From contig CAKSKB010000007.1 of assembly GCA_934464705.1 (NCBI GenBank), positions 1-64,000 on the forward strand: a stretch of DNA of 64,000 nucleotides, in the 5' to 3' direction. The translations under genes were made by a program, and so were the position numbers. The notes beneath the pieces were generated by a model that did not search any database, was not told the DNA's origin, and saw only the letters and a program-made list of their open reading frames with translations. This document shows positions 42,301 through 51,800 of this stretch, one piece after another; within the stretch, counting starts at the first letter, position 1, and every line of letters starts with the position of its first letter. The stretch comes from an uncultured Clostridia bacterium. GTDB taxonomy: Bacteria; Bacillota; Clostridia; HGM11514.

Positions 42301-45300
42301 TGAGAGGTTTCCTCCGACGGACGCAAACTGTTTATTTCCTTCGGCAGTATCTTCGCTGACTTCAACCGGCTGAAGCATTTCGTTATATTTAAGCTTTGTT
42401 CTTCTCACGCCTTCGTCATCGGAAGCCGATAACTCCGCAATGTTCTGATTTCCGCTCGGATTACCGTGAGTGAACTCGATGTTTCCGCCCCAATAATATG
42501 TAAATCCTACCTTAATAAGACTGAGCACCTCAACCGAACCCCATACTTTTTCGCTGCCACCGCCAAGCTCCGCCGACGCAAGCTCCATACCGCCGATAAT
42601 CGGGATATACCCCGGAAGTCCGATTGCAACATTCAGGACAAACTGAACAAAATCAGCCGTGTCTTTCCCTGCCGCTGCCGTTATGGTAAATCTGCCCTTC
42701 ATAATCCCGGCAAAATTCACACCGGCGGACAGGTTCAGATTAAAGTTCGGATACCACCCGACAGCAATCTCTCCGCCTTCAACAAACTTTGCATTTTTGA
42801 GCATTTTAAGGCTTAAATCGTCAAACGATATTTTAAGCGAACGCAGCGAAAGCTCCAGGTCGGCATTTCCTGTCAGTATCTTTGTTATATCAAATTCAAC
42901 ATGCAGTAAAACCGTAATCGGGGGAATACCGTCTTTTCCGTAAATAGTATCGTAGAGGTTGTCGATTCCGCCGCCTCCGCCCGTTACCCAGACAACGCCG
43001 AGACTGTCTACATTGATACCCGGCTCAAAACCGCCGATGCTGAAATAAAGCTTGTCGGGAATCGGTGCGCCGCTCGGTGAAGATTTTACAACCAGCGAAA
43101 GCGCCATGGAAATGTTAGCCGTTTCAACCTCCGCATCAAACCCAACACGGTATCCGCCGATTGTGTTAACGCTCAAATCGCCTTCGATTTTATTCGGAAG
43201 AAATTTCACAATCTGCGGCAAAGCTATGTGAGCGTCCATGTTTATGCCGATATATCCGGGGTTTTTGCCGCCGTAAAGAATATCGTGTATGGATGCGCCG
43301 GCTTCAACCCGTTCCGCATCTTCGTTTGCGGGCGGAACATCCTTTTCCTTTGTCTGCGACTTGAATTCTCCGGAATCCTCATCGAATGTCAAACCGAAAG
43401 TGTATCCGTCGTCAAGGTCGTCATGCTGCACTTCAACAAGGTCGGTCGTCCATCTTGCGCCTGCTGCGGTATTCTGTCTGACCGCCGCCGCGCCGCCCGG
43501 AGTCATAAATCCGAGGTCAAGGCTTCCGCCGAAAGATATAATGTCCGACTTTGTTCCATCGTCGTTCTCGATTTTTCCGAGAACACCGTATTTCATATCA
43601 ATAAGAAAACCGCCGACGGTCGTTAAAATATCAAAAGCGTTATCCCATCTTAATTCAATGAAATCCTGATTGCCCGAAAGCTCTCCGTTTTCGGTTACCT
43701 CGCCTTCCGCACTGTACCCGGGAATGATATATTCCGTGCCGCCGTTTAACCGAAACGCCGCAGTGCCGCTGCGCACAGTAGTGTTTGCTCCGACAGTCGT
43801 TATTTTGCCGTCCATCAGAACCTCAACCGTTCCGTTGTCCTTTTGTTCCAGGGTCAAATCGTCACCGTTATAATTCAGAATATAATTTATGTTTACATCC
43901 TTGTCTTTTCCGAACAGACGGTAAAAGTTTTTATTGCTTTTATCCTGCTGAATATCACCCCTGAATGAAAGCAGCAGGTCCTCCTCTTTTACAGCAGCCC
44001 TTTCAAGTTCGGATTCCGTTTTATAAGGCACAATCTTATATTTTTCCTTACCGTCACGCTGCACGGTTACAATGCCGTATGCGGTATTGTAATACTTTTT
44101 GTCGCTCGAAACCCGGAGCGTCATGGCATCTGAGGTAAAATCGGAGGAAGCACCGCCGAACGACTGAAGACTCAGAGCGTCTTTCCAGAGAAAATGAAGC
44201 TGATACATTCCCGGCTCCATATATTCTTCAAGCATGATGCTTACGCTCTCAGGATTTTCGCCCTGCTCGAAAATAAGATTATCAATCGGTATTTCATAAT
44301 TTGTGCCGTTTTCACCGTAAAGATAGATTTTATCAAGCAGATTGCTCTTAAAAAGTTCTGCGCCTCTGCCGGTAACCGTAATATAGCGGACATCCTGATT
44401 ATAAATAATCCCCGGTGAAAGATCTGTCAGCGTAATCGCCGGAAGGTCTTTATCCGCCCCCGGAAGTATGATGTGGTTTTCGGTAGTTCCGAGGCAATAG
44501 TCCTCCGCATAATAGCCCAGCTCGTTCACCTCATCATCCATATCAAAAACCTTGATAATGAATGTGCCGAGCTGCGCACGGTCCTTCGGAGTAAATTTGA
44601 AATCAAAATATGTAACTCTGCTTTCTCCGCTGCCGAAATCGACAATATCGGTGTAAATCGGATCGTTATTGTCATATGTTATCCATGTTCCGCCGTCGGT
44701 TCGGCGCTGCGTTTCAAACCCGAGAGCATAAACAACAGCCGCAAGCTTTTTATAGTTTTTTCCGGCAAACTGCGGATTTGTAAGATTAACATTGATTCTG
44801 ACAACATTATCCTCGCCTTCCGAGCCTTTGTATGCGCTGCGCGAATCATCCGTAAACTCCAGCTTTGACGGCGCAGTTGTGTTCATTATAATTTTGTTTT
44901 CCTTATTTTTCAGGTTTGCGGTAACACCGTAGTATGTAGAAAACGACTTTTCGCCCCCTGCCGCAACCGTACCGAGATTATAATAAAGAGCCGCTGCGCT
45001 GTCCGCCGTCTTTTTGCCGTTAATGCTGTTTGTAAAGTTCAGCGTTTCGTCAGGTTCATAGTCAAACACGGTTGCCGCAATGTTTGCCCAATGCGCAAAT
45101 GTCATTTTATACGGTTTTTGCTCTGTGAAAACGCTGTTCACACCGTATCCGACAATGCTTGAAGAATACGGATTATCCCTCACAAAATAATCGGATGGCA
45201 TTTTAACCGTAGGGTCAGCCGATGAATCCCAGGTTCTTTCAAACTCGAAATACTCGTACCCCTGTCCCAGATTCTGTTTCGGCACCTCATAGTAGCCGTA

Positions 45301-45807
45301 ATCGTTTTCACCGAGCTGCGTATCGATAAGAATACGGCTTTTAACCTCTTTTGCGCTCTGCGAATGATTTTTCACCGTATAGGTTATCATTGCCGTTCCG
45401 AGCTGCTCGGAGGTATCGTTATTCACAAGAGAAATATTCTGCTCAATCTCAAAATCACCGACGCTCCAGATGCTTTTTACAAAGTTTCCGTTCACATCGG
45501 TTTCCGTAATAACCTCCGACCCATCTTCACCGAAAACATACTCATCGCCTTCAATCTTAAACGAAGTAAACGATGTATCGTAATTTTCACCCCTGTGGGT
45601 AATGGAAACATTATTATCGCTTTTTTTCAGAATATCTCCCTCAAGCGTTGAAATAACATATCCTCCGTTTTTACTGTTTACAACAACCTTTATGTACTGA
45701 TTTGATATTTCCGTGATTTCCGCATCTTCGGCAAAAACAACCGATGCCGGGAAAGCGGAAATCAGAACCGCAAAAATCAAAACAGCGGATATAAACCGTT
45801 TAAACAT
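39319..45807 (-). CDS. Giant SLH-anchored surface protein
   Basis: About 2162 residues. ATG 45807 follows GGAGGTG; an upstream GTG is too close to it. A signal peptide leads (cleavage near VFAE). The bulk is beta-rich with bacterial Ig-like and fibronectin-like segments. Near the C-terminus come a FIVAR-type helical repeat (about 1855-1925), an InlB B-repeat (about 1940-2005, FNTNGGNGIQSQ, GYIFGGWYTD, TLYAKW) and three SLH repeats (about 2015-2162, with LTRGMLV, ITREQIAA, ATRAEIAA). It is wall-anchored through the SLH repeats. The gene is 21 bp after another giant gene, so they form one operon, and this protein may anchor the other, which has no SLH repeats. No enzymatic motif was recognised. 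Function may be structural or adhesive. Confidence 0.9.
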   Translation of the reverse strand: MFKRFISAVLIFAVLISAFPASVVFAEDAEITEISNQYIKVVVNSKNGGYVISTLEGDILKKSDNNVSITHRGENYDTSFTSFKIEGDEYVFGEDGSEVITETDVNGNFVKSIWSVGDFEIEQNISLVNNDTSEQLGTAMITYTVKNHSQSAKEVKSRILIDTQLGENDYGYYEVPKQNLGQGYEYFEFERTWDSSADPTVKMPSDYFVRDNPYSSSIVGYGVNSVFTEQKPYKMTFAHWANIAATVFDYEPDETLNFTNSINGKKTADSAAALYYNLGTVAAGGEKSFSTYYGVTANLKNKENKIIMNTTAPSKLEFTDDSRSAYKGSEGEDNVVRINVNLTNPQFAGKNYKKLAAVVYALGFETQRRTDGGTWITYDNNDPIYTDIVDFGSGESRVTYFDFKFTPKDRAQLGTFIIKVFDMDDEVNELGYYAEDYCLGTTENHIILPGADKDLPAITLTDLSPGIIYNQDVRYITVTGRGAELFKSNLLDKIYLYGENGTNYEIPIDNLIFEQGENPESVSIMLEEYMEPGMYQLHFLWKDALSLQSFGGASSDFTSDAMTLRVSSDKKYYNTAYGIVTVQRDGKEKYKIVPYKTESELERAAVKEEDLLLSFRGDIQQDKSNKNFYRLFGKDKDVNINYILNYNGDDLTLEQKDNGTVEVLMDGKITTVGANTTVRSGTAAFRLNGGTEYIIPGYSAEGEVTENGELSGNQDFIELRWDNAFDILTTVGGFLIDMKYGVLGKIENDDGTKSDIISFGGSLDLGFMTPGGAAAVRQNTAAGARWTTDLVEVQHDDLDDGYTFGLTFDEDSGEFKSQTKEKDVPPANEDAERVEAGASIHDILYGGKNPGYIGINMDAHIALPQIVKFLPNKIEGDLSVNTIGGYRVGFDAEVETANISMALSLVVKSSPSGAPIPDKLYFSIGGFEPGINVDSLGVVWVTGGGGGIDNLYDTIYGKDGIPPITVLLHVEFDITKILTGNADLELSLRSLKISFDDLSLKMLKNAKFVEGGEIAVGWYPNFNLNLSAGVNFAGIMKGRFTITAAAGKDTADFVQFVLNVAIGLPGYIPIIGGMELASAELGGGSEKVWGSVEVLSLIKVGFTYYWGGNIEFTHGNPSGNQNIAELSASDDEGVRRTKLKYNEMLQPVEVSEDTAEGNKQFASVGGNLSYCAGSTAVSDFDERVKKLNNSGVSLMSLENSKTEIFTNAERTSHIVSFGENCDYILSVSRADGAAMSADELKKNMAVKQGGSLYELKYYTAPPHDSSDEQKKEALKAANVNVSENSAYIAVPKTDVSQSMLIEFSDGSAYDISAVKVNPLGTLTSCSAQMNGNTLKVNWNGENISDSAKIIVSATDDGEENSIILNETEIFAKSKEADIPIPDKIPGGEYNIKIILSDENILYKSFDAGKVTLTNSSAPKACENVTIENCGNDKLKINVTASDENFDGYLVEVYEDGKIADTGLYFAKGEEIIVGGRYEMPVMNGDGTPSGKSVPVGYTPGREYRAKVRLCNIKKDAGGNEIYYCSAYKTTPAVTLKESTQPSVNIGYDREKSAIKVVTDVPVSGELYINYGAESEEWYDFSEKSTEFLQAVTLADGEYTVEFHAVDGDGDRAIVSEIINIDTAPPVIMLASPQSGASFCGDSISVEASAEYGAEYSFKINGMAVYPQESNIFSGGILKCTLPLGDAKQLAKINLEITAKDNVGNKTVKNVDLTNKAVAEITEISITPADKPVSGGKLTLGEGESAALRVLGTTKSGDKIDVTDMNAVTLEVIGGTSAVLDGAKVTSGFAGQTMIRAGFALGGDEYIYDGIVIETLDNALIYTALEEVLAEAKQIANSGYTDKSWNDLLDTIKGAEQILSSGGVTQSDIDNAATAVSDAIAGLEKKDSVSGSSGGGRTAYYTVSFNTNGGNGIQSQKVRSAQKAAKPVDPIKDGYIFGGWYTDKQLSLPYDFEKSVNKSFTLYAKWIKDESAADLPDWENPFHDVKNDDWYYDDVKYVSTNGLMSGMTPTGFAPDGLLTRGMLVTVLYRAEGEPFADKGAPFADIDENAYYANAVSWAKQQGIVSGVTETEFAPDENITREQIAAIIYRYAEFKGYDISVGENTNILSYTDFDDISEYAVSAMQYAAGAGLIKGRSETTLSPKDNATRAEIAAILQRFIENNK

Positions 45808-45828
45808 ATTTTTCAGCACCTCCGTTTC

Positions 45829-48800
45829 TCAGTATACATACACATAAAGCAAATATATTTTTCTGCCCGTTTCCTGCACCAGAACGGTGTAATATCCGCT
45901 TTCGGCGGCATCAAATCCCTTATCGGGTTCAAATCCTTTGGCATATTTCATCTGTGCGGCGGTTTTGTGACCTTTTGCATAATAGTATTTTGCCTCCGCA
46001 TTTGCATTGCCGATGCATATTTTCCCTTTCGCCGCCGTATACACATCGTTTGCATAAACATATGTTCCGCCTATATTAAATGTATATACATCTTTCATAA
46101 CAATAACTGTGCAGTCTTTTTCGGCGGTATTTCCGAGTCTGTCCGAAGCGGTAATTTTGACCGTATATTTACCGGGCTTGTTAAAATCCGCACCTTCCGA
46201 TGATACGGCAAGCGTAACGCCGTCGGATACGGTGCCGAATTTATCGCCTATGGGAGAATTCGCTCCCGACTGCAAATCAAACGCCGAAACCTCCGACAGA
46301 ATTATGTTTTCCGCTTCTTCTGCGGATATTCCCGCTTTCAGCACAACGGAATTACCGGAAACTCTTACCGTCGGGGCAGTTCTGTCTATAACGGAAACGC
46401 TTGTTTCCACAGAATTTTCGTTCCACCACTTATCCGCCGCCGTAATCCTGTAAGAGCCGTTCTCGGAAACAACAAAGCTGTAATTGTATGTTTTTCCGTC
46501 CGCGGTGACCGATTCTGCTCTGATGTCAAGATGGGCGCCCGATTTCGTTTGTGCGGCAACCTTAATTCCGTCTTTTGTTTCATCTTCAACCTTCAAAAGA
46601 ATACGCACATTTTTGCTTGTGTACATATTGCCTGCCTTGTAGGCGTCATTCCCGGAAAGCACCTTGCCGTCGCCGACATAATCAACATTCATTTTAATGT
46701 TCGGCGCAAGACTGTCAATTCCCGATATAACCGGATAATCTGAAAACACATTTCCGGCTCTGTCGGCAAAATTGAGTGTACGGGCACCGTTTTTGCCGAA
46801 CGCAACGGTGTGCCTGTTTTTATATCCGTCCTCATGATTTTGCAGCAGCATAACCTCTTCGCCGTCTGCAAAAACATACTCTATTTTAACGGTGTTGTCA
46901 TTTTCCGCCGTCATCTTAGGATAGCCTTCCGCAAGCTTTGGAATATCCCTGTCAATCACGGTAATCGGACCGTCCTCCGGCCGCCACAGCGTGAGCGCAT
47001 TACCCCTGAGATCGTAAACCGTAAGCTTTGCCATGCAGTTCTTCTTAAACTCAACCGTTAGGGCATTTCCGCTTGCGGATGCCGTAACATATTCGTCGGT
47101 CGGCGTAAGTTCATCGGGCGTTTCCGAATCGCTGTATGCAGCAGCATCTGCACCGCTAAGCTGCTCGTTGAAGGTTATAAACAGCTTAACCGTACTGTTA
47201 GTCGGCGTTTCAAGCAGCTTTCTGATTTCTTCTTCATTTGCTGCGTCAAACAGGCTCTGCCACCCTTCGGAAACAATCTGCGGCGGTTCGTTGTCAATAC
47301 TTAAAACAGCAATCGAAACCGTTCCTATGTTGCCTGCCTTATCAATCAGAATAAATTTACCGACTCCGTTTTTATCAAACTCGGTATAATATCCGCTGCC
47401 GTCTTTTTTGAGTTCAAACGCCGTTCCGTCCGTTTTTGTTCCGCTTACATAAACGCCGTCTTCTGCCAAATCGGCATCTTTTGTTACAAGATAGGCCTTA
47501 ACCGTATTCCCGTCCGCCAAATAGTTTACCGTACCGGTCGGGGCGGTAAGGTCAAGTGTATTTCCGGGAAGAACCACCGGCACCTCAATCGAATTTCCGC
47601 TGCCGGTCCCGGTAAGCGTAAGATTAACGGTTCTTTCCGCGGCACTCTCGGAGGTGAACACAACAAGCTTTTCCTTTTCGTACACTTTTGCACCGCCGGG
47701 CAAATCGCCGCTTACGGAAACAACTGAAGAAACAGTGTCGCCGTTTTGATTCAGCGCTTCCGCAGTGACAGACACCTCACGGTTCAACAATCCTATGCTT
47801 ACCTGCTCATTTGCCCTGAACTCGCCGATAGTTCTGAAGCCGCTGCTGTCAGGGATTTTATATGTCAGGCGGTAATCCGTTATTTTACTGTCCGCCCTGC
47901 GGGCAAAATCAATATCCGAAACATCAGCCGTGTATGCGCCCTCGTTCCCGGCTTCGTCACGGAAACGGAAAGTATATGTCATAACCTCCGATTCGGCGTC
48001 AAACATGATACTTGACGGTGCTGCGCCGCCTTCGGGCGGAGCAAGCGTTACGCCTTCTTCGCTGAAACCTTCGACAGAGTACGAAACCGAATAGATTATC
48101 TGTGCTCCTGTTTCGGCGTCACGCTCGATGTCACGGTTAACGGTTACGATTGCCTCGGGGGCTGTTTTGTCAACATTCGTTACGGGAATATTAAACGCTC
48201 TCGTCTGTCCGAGTTCGGAATTTGTAAGCGAATAGCTTAAGGTTTCGTTTTCGGAAAATACAAATTCCGATTTTCCGCCGTCAACCGACAGATTCTTTGT
48301 TTTTCCCGTATCAACGGCTACCGTTACATCGGCGGAAACCTTAGTCTGCGGCGTTATCTCTTTGCCGCCGGATGTAAATTTCAGAGTATGTGTAAATGCC
48401 GTACCGAAAATATCCGATAAGATGTTCTCGTAAAAGCTTTCGCCAAAGAGGTCGTTATAACCGATTTGCACGATTCCGTCACTGTATATCGGAATGTTTT
48501 CGTGCGACAAAGCATATCCGCCGTAAGCATCGTCAAGCTTTACGGGTACGGTGAAATCAAGCGTTTCGCCGTATCTGCGGACGGGATAGCCGTTTTCATT
48601 TTTCGCATTTGTAACCGCTGCCGCTTTTCCGAAAACAGGTGAGACGAAATTATATGAATATTCCGTTTTGTTACCTGCATTATCTTCAATGATAACCGAT
48701 GCGGAAGAAAGCGGAACGGTCTCGGAATGTTTCACATAAATTTCTGCGGATATTTCTCCGGTTTCGCTGTCAAATCCGCCCGAAGCAATACCCGGAACAT

Positions 48801-51800
48801 TTTTAATGTTATAAAGATTTTCAGACTCCGATGAATCCCCCGAAATCAGTTCCGAATATGCCTTATCAAATTTAAGATAAACATTTTTAACCGTTTCGCC
48901 GCATGTTGCGGTTACTGTAAATTTACCGTCACCCTCGATGAAAGCAGGCTCGGAAACAAACTGCGGAGGCGTACTGCTTACATTATTTATGTAATAACAC
49001 GGAAAGTCCATGCCATCCTCTTTGATTACAACCATCCTGCCGTTAATCAGAACCGATGTGTTTATATTGCCCGCCCTATCCGAAGCCGACGGCACAAAAT
49101 ATCCGTTGCTTGTAAAATGCATAATTCCGCTGTCATCCGGGTAAACGCTTATATAGTCCTTGTAGACGCTCTCACCGGTTTCCTCATCATAAGAAATCCA
49201 TTGGCTGATGATATCCTCCTCCGGTATTTTGCTGAGGTCATCGTTTTCCGTAGCTTCGCGGTATGCGTAAAACATATAATACATTCCGTTTTTCAAATCC
49301 GACTCGCTCGTGTCAACAACGACCGTTCCGTCAGATGCCGTCTGCGTGTCGGTTACGGAATTAAGCTTAACCAATACTTCGTTTGTTGTCCGCTCGGTTT
49401 CGGATACCGAAAAATCAAATACCGGCGCCTCGTTATCCCTTCTGATTATCATAACATAAACCGGAGAAAGCGTTCCTCTTTCGGGATGTTCAAATCTGTA
49501 ATAAAGCTTAACTTCCCGAAGCGCCGTTTCATCGCCGAAAAGATACCTTCCTATATCTAAAGGCTCGGACAGAAATTCATAGTCTTCTGTTTTAAATTCC
49601 AAAACCTCCGACAGATTTTCCCTGTCTGTTCCTATGTGTATTTTGAGTTTAGCCGTATTATCCGAATCAACCGTATTCAAAACCGGCGTATCATAATATG
49701 AACGGTCGCCTTTATAGTAGCTTCCGGCAGGCCCCGAAAAACGAAGGTATTCTTTATACCCCGACTTCTCCGGATAGCTCGTTGATACGGTGTAAACGGG
49801 TATATCTGCGGTTACATCTTTTCCGTCACGGTCAAATACCGCCTCGGTATTTTGCTTTTCGTAATCGTCAAAATCACGGTAACGCATAATAAAATTGCCC
49901 GTGTCGTACTGAGTGCAGTATACAAAGCCCTTCGGAGTATTATTGAATGAAAAGTATGAAATCGGTCCGGTTTTCGGCGCTATGCCTCCAATATATTTCA
50001 TATTATATTCAAATTCATAACGAACGGTTTTATATGATTCCCCGACAATTTCATAATATCGTGCGTCAATCAGCTTTGGGTCAATATCCAAAACCGCACT
50101 CATTGTACCGCCTGCGGTTTTAACAAAATTCAAATCGCTGAAATTCCATTCTTCAATCACGCTGCTTGAATATAAGTTTTCGGCGCTGCATTCTCCGTCA
50201 TACAAAACCTTTTTGAGCGTTACAGAACTGCCTGCCGTATCAACTCTGTCAAGCTTTGTAACAGGGTCGCCTACAAGCTGAATTTCAGCCTGTGCAAAAC
50301 CGTACAAATCGGGTGTGTTTGTCGGGTTTGCATAGTTGTCGTCCGCCCATAAGAGCCCTCCGCCTTCGCTGTTTCTTATGTAGTCAACTCTTTTTCCGGT
50401 GCTGTCGTTGGTTGAATAACGGGTTTGGCGAACAGCCGCTTTCGGCGCACCGCAGAAGGTGTTAAATTCCAGTGTTTTAATAAGTGTTCCGCCGTCCTCC
50501 TTATCTGCCCCGATTACAAGCATAATCGGGCGCGATGTTTCTTCCGCACGGATATCCCCTCCGTAGCTTTCATCTGCGGAATCAATCTCCGCAACCAATG
50601 AATAGCCGCTAAGTTCGGCCACGGGTTTTGTAATAACGCCCGGGTCAAACACATTTCCCTGCTCTACGGCGCGCGCCTTCATGTTTTCAAGGTAATTATC
50701 CGATATATATGAAGCCGTATCCGAAACGCATGCCGGTTTTTCAGCCCAGATATACCAAAAAGACACTGCATTTTTCACTTCATACTCAACAAAAGGATAC
50801 TCGCCGTTCAGATACTTCTTTTCAGTATCGGCATTGCATATTATTTCGGTATATGTTCTGTCATATTTTACGTCAAGCTTTGAAACAGCGCTTTCATTGC
50901 CGCTTGAATCCTTTGCTTTTATCCAAAGCACCCGCTCATAAATCTCATTTCCTCCCGGGAGTTCCGGAGGAGCAATAATGCCTTGTTTTCCCGACGCCTT
51001 TATATATGCGGGTTCTATATCCACGCTTTCGGAAAATCCGTACTCATATGTAACCGATTCATCAATATCAGAAATATCAACGCTGACAAATTCATCCTGT
51101 ACCGATAAATTAACTGTCGGCGCAAGCGTATCAAACCCCGTCCAGTCCGGTGCGGCAAGCGCAGTTTCCGTGACTGCACTGTTTTCGGCTTCATCAACCG
51201 CGGCGGCGGTTATCGTTATTTTGTCCGCTTCGCTGCCGCGTGGCAGCTTAACGAATCCGTAAGCCTTGCCTTTTCCGTCCGACCCTATAACCGGAGCACT
51301 GAAAGACGCAATTAATGCGCCGTTTTCACATTTTACCCATTTTGAATCGCTATAAACCTCCGACGAAGCCGCCTGATAGCTTATTCCTTCTCCCGAGGTG
51401 TTTCCGTTTATTTTTACGGTGAACGATACATCGCAGCCTGTTAAGAATTTATCCTCTGCCGCAGCCGTCACCGAAATAATTCCGCCGCCCTCATCGCTGA
51501 CAGACAAATCAATACTCGGCGCCTCAAAATCAATCTTATACTGCTTATCGGGCGCAACGCTGTATTGTGACTTCTTCCCTGACGCACCGTTCGGAATATC
51601 GGTCGGGGATAATGCATTTCCGTCCCATGCATAATTCATCAGGCTGTATCCCGAATCATCCAAAACCCTGCTCTTGCCCGACGAAACGGCTGTAACTTTA
51701 ACGGAGGTTCCGTCCATAACATGCCCACGGGAAAACGCTGTACGGTATTTAATGCTGTCTGCGCCGAAATCATACGGTTCAAGCGTCACATACTTACCGT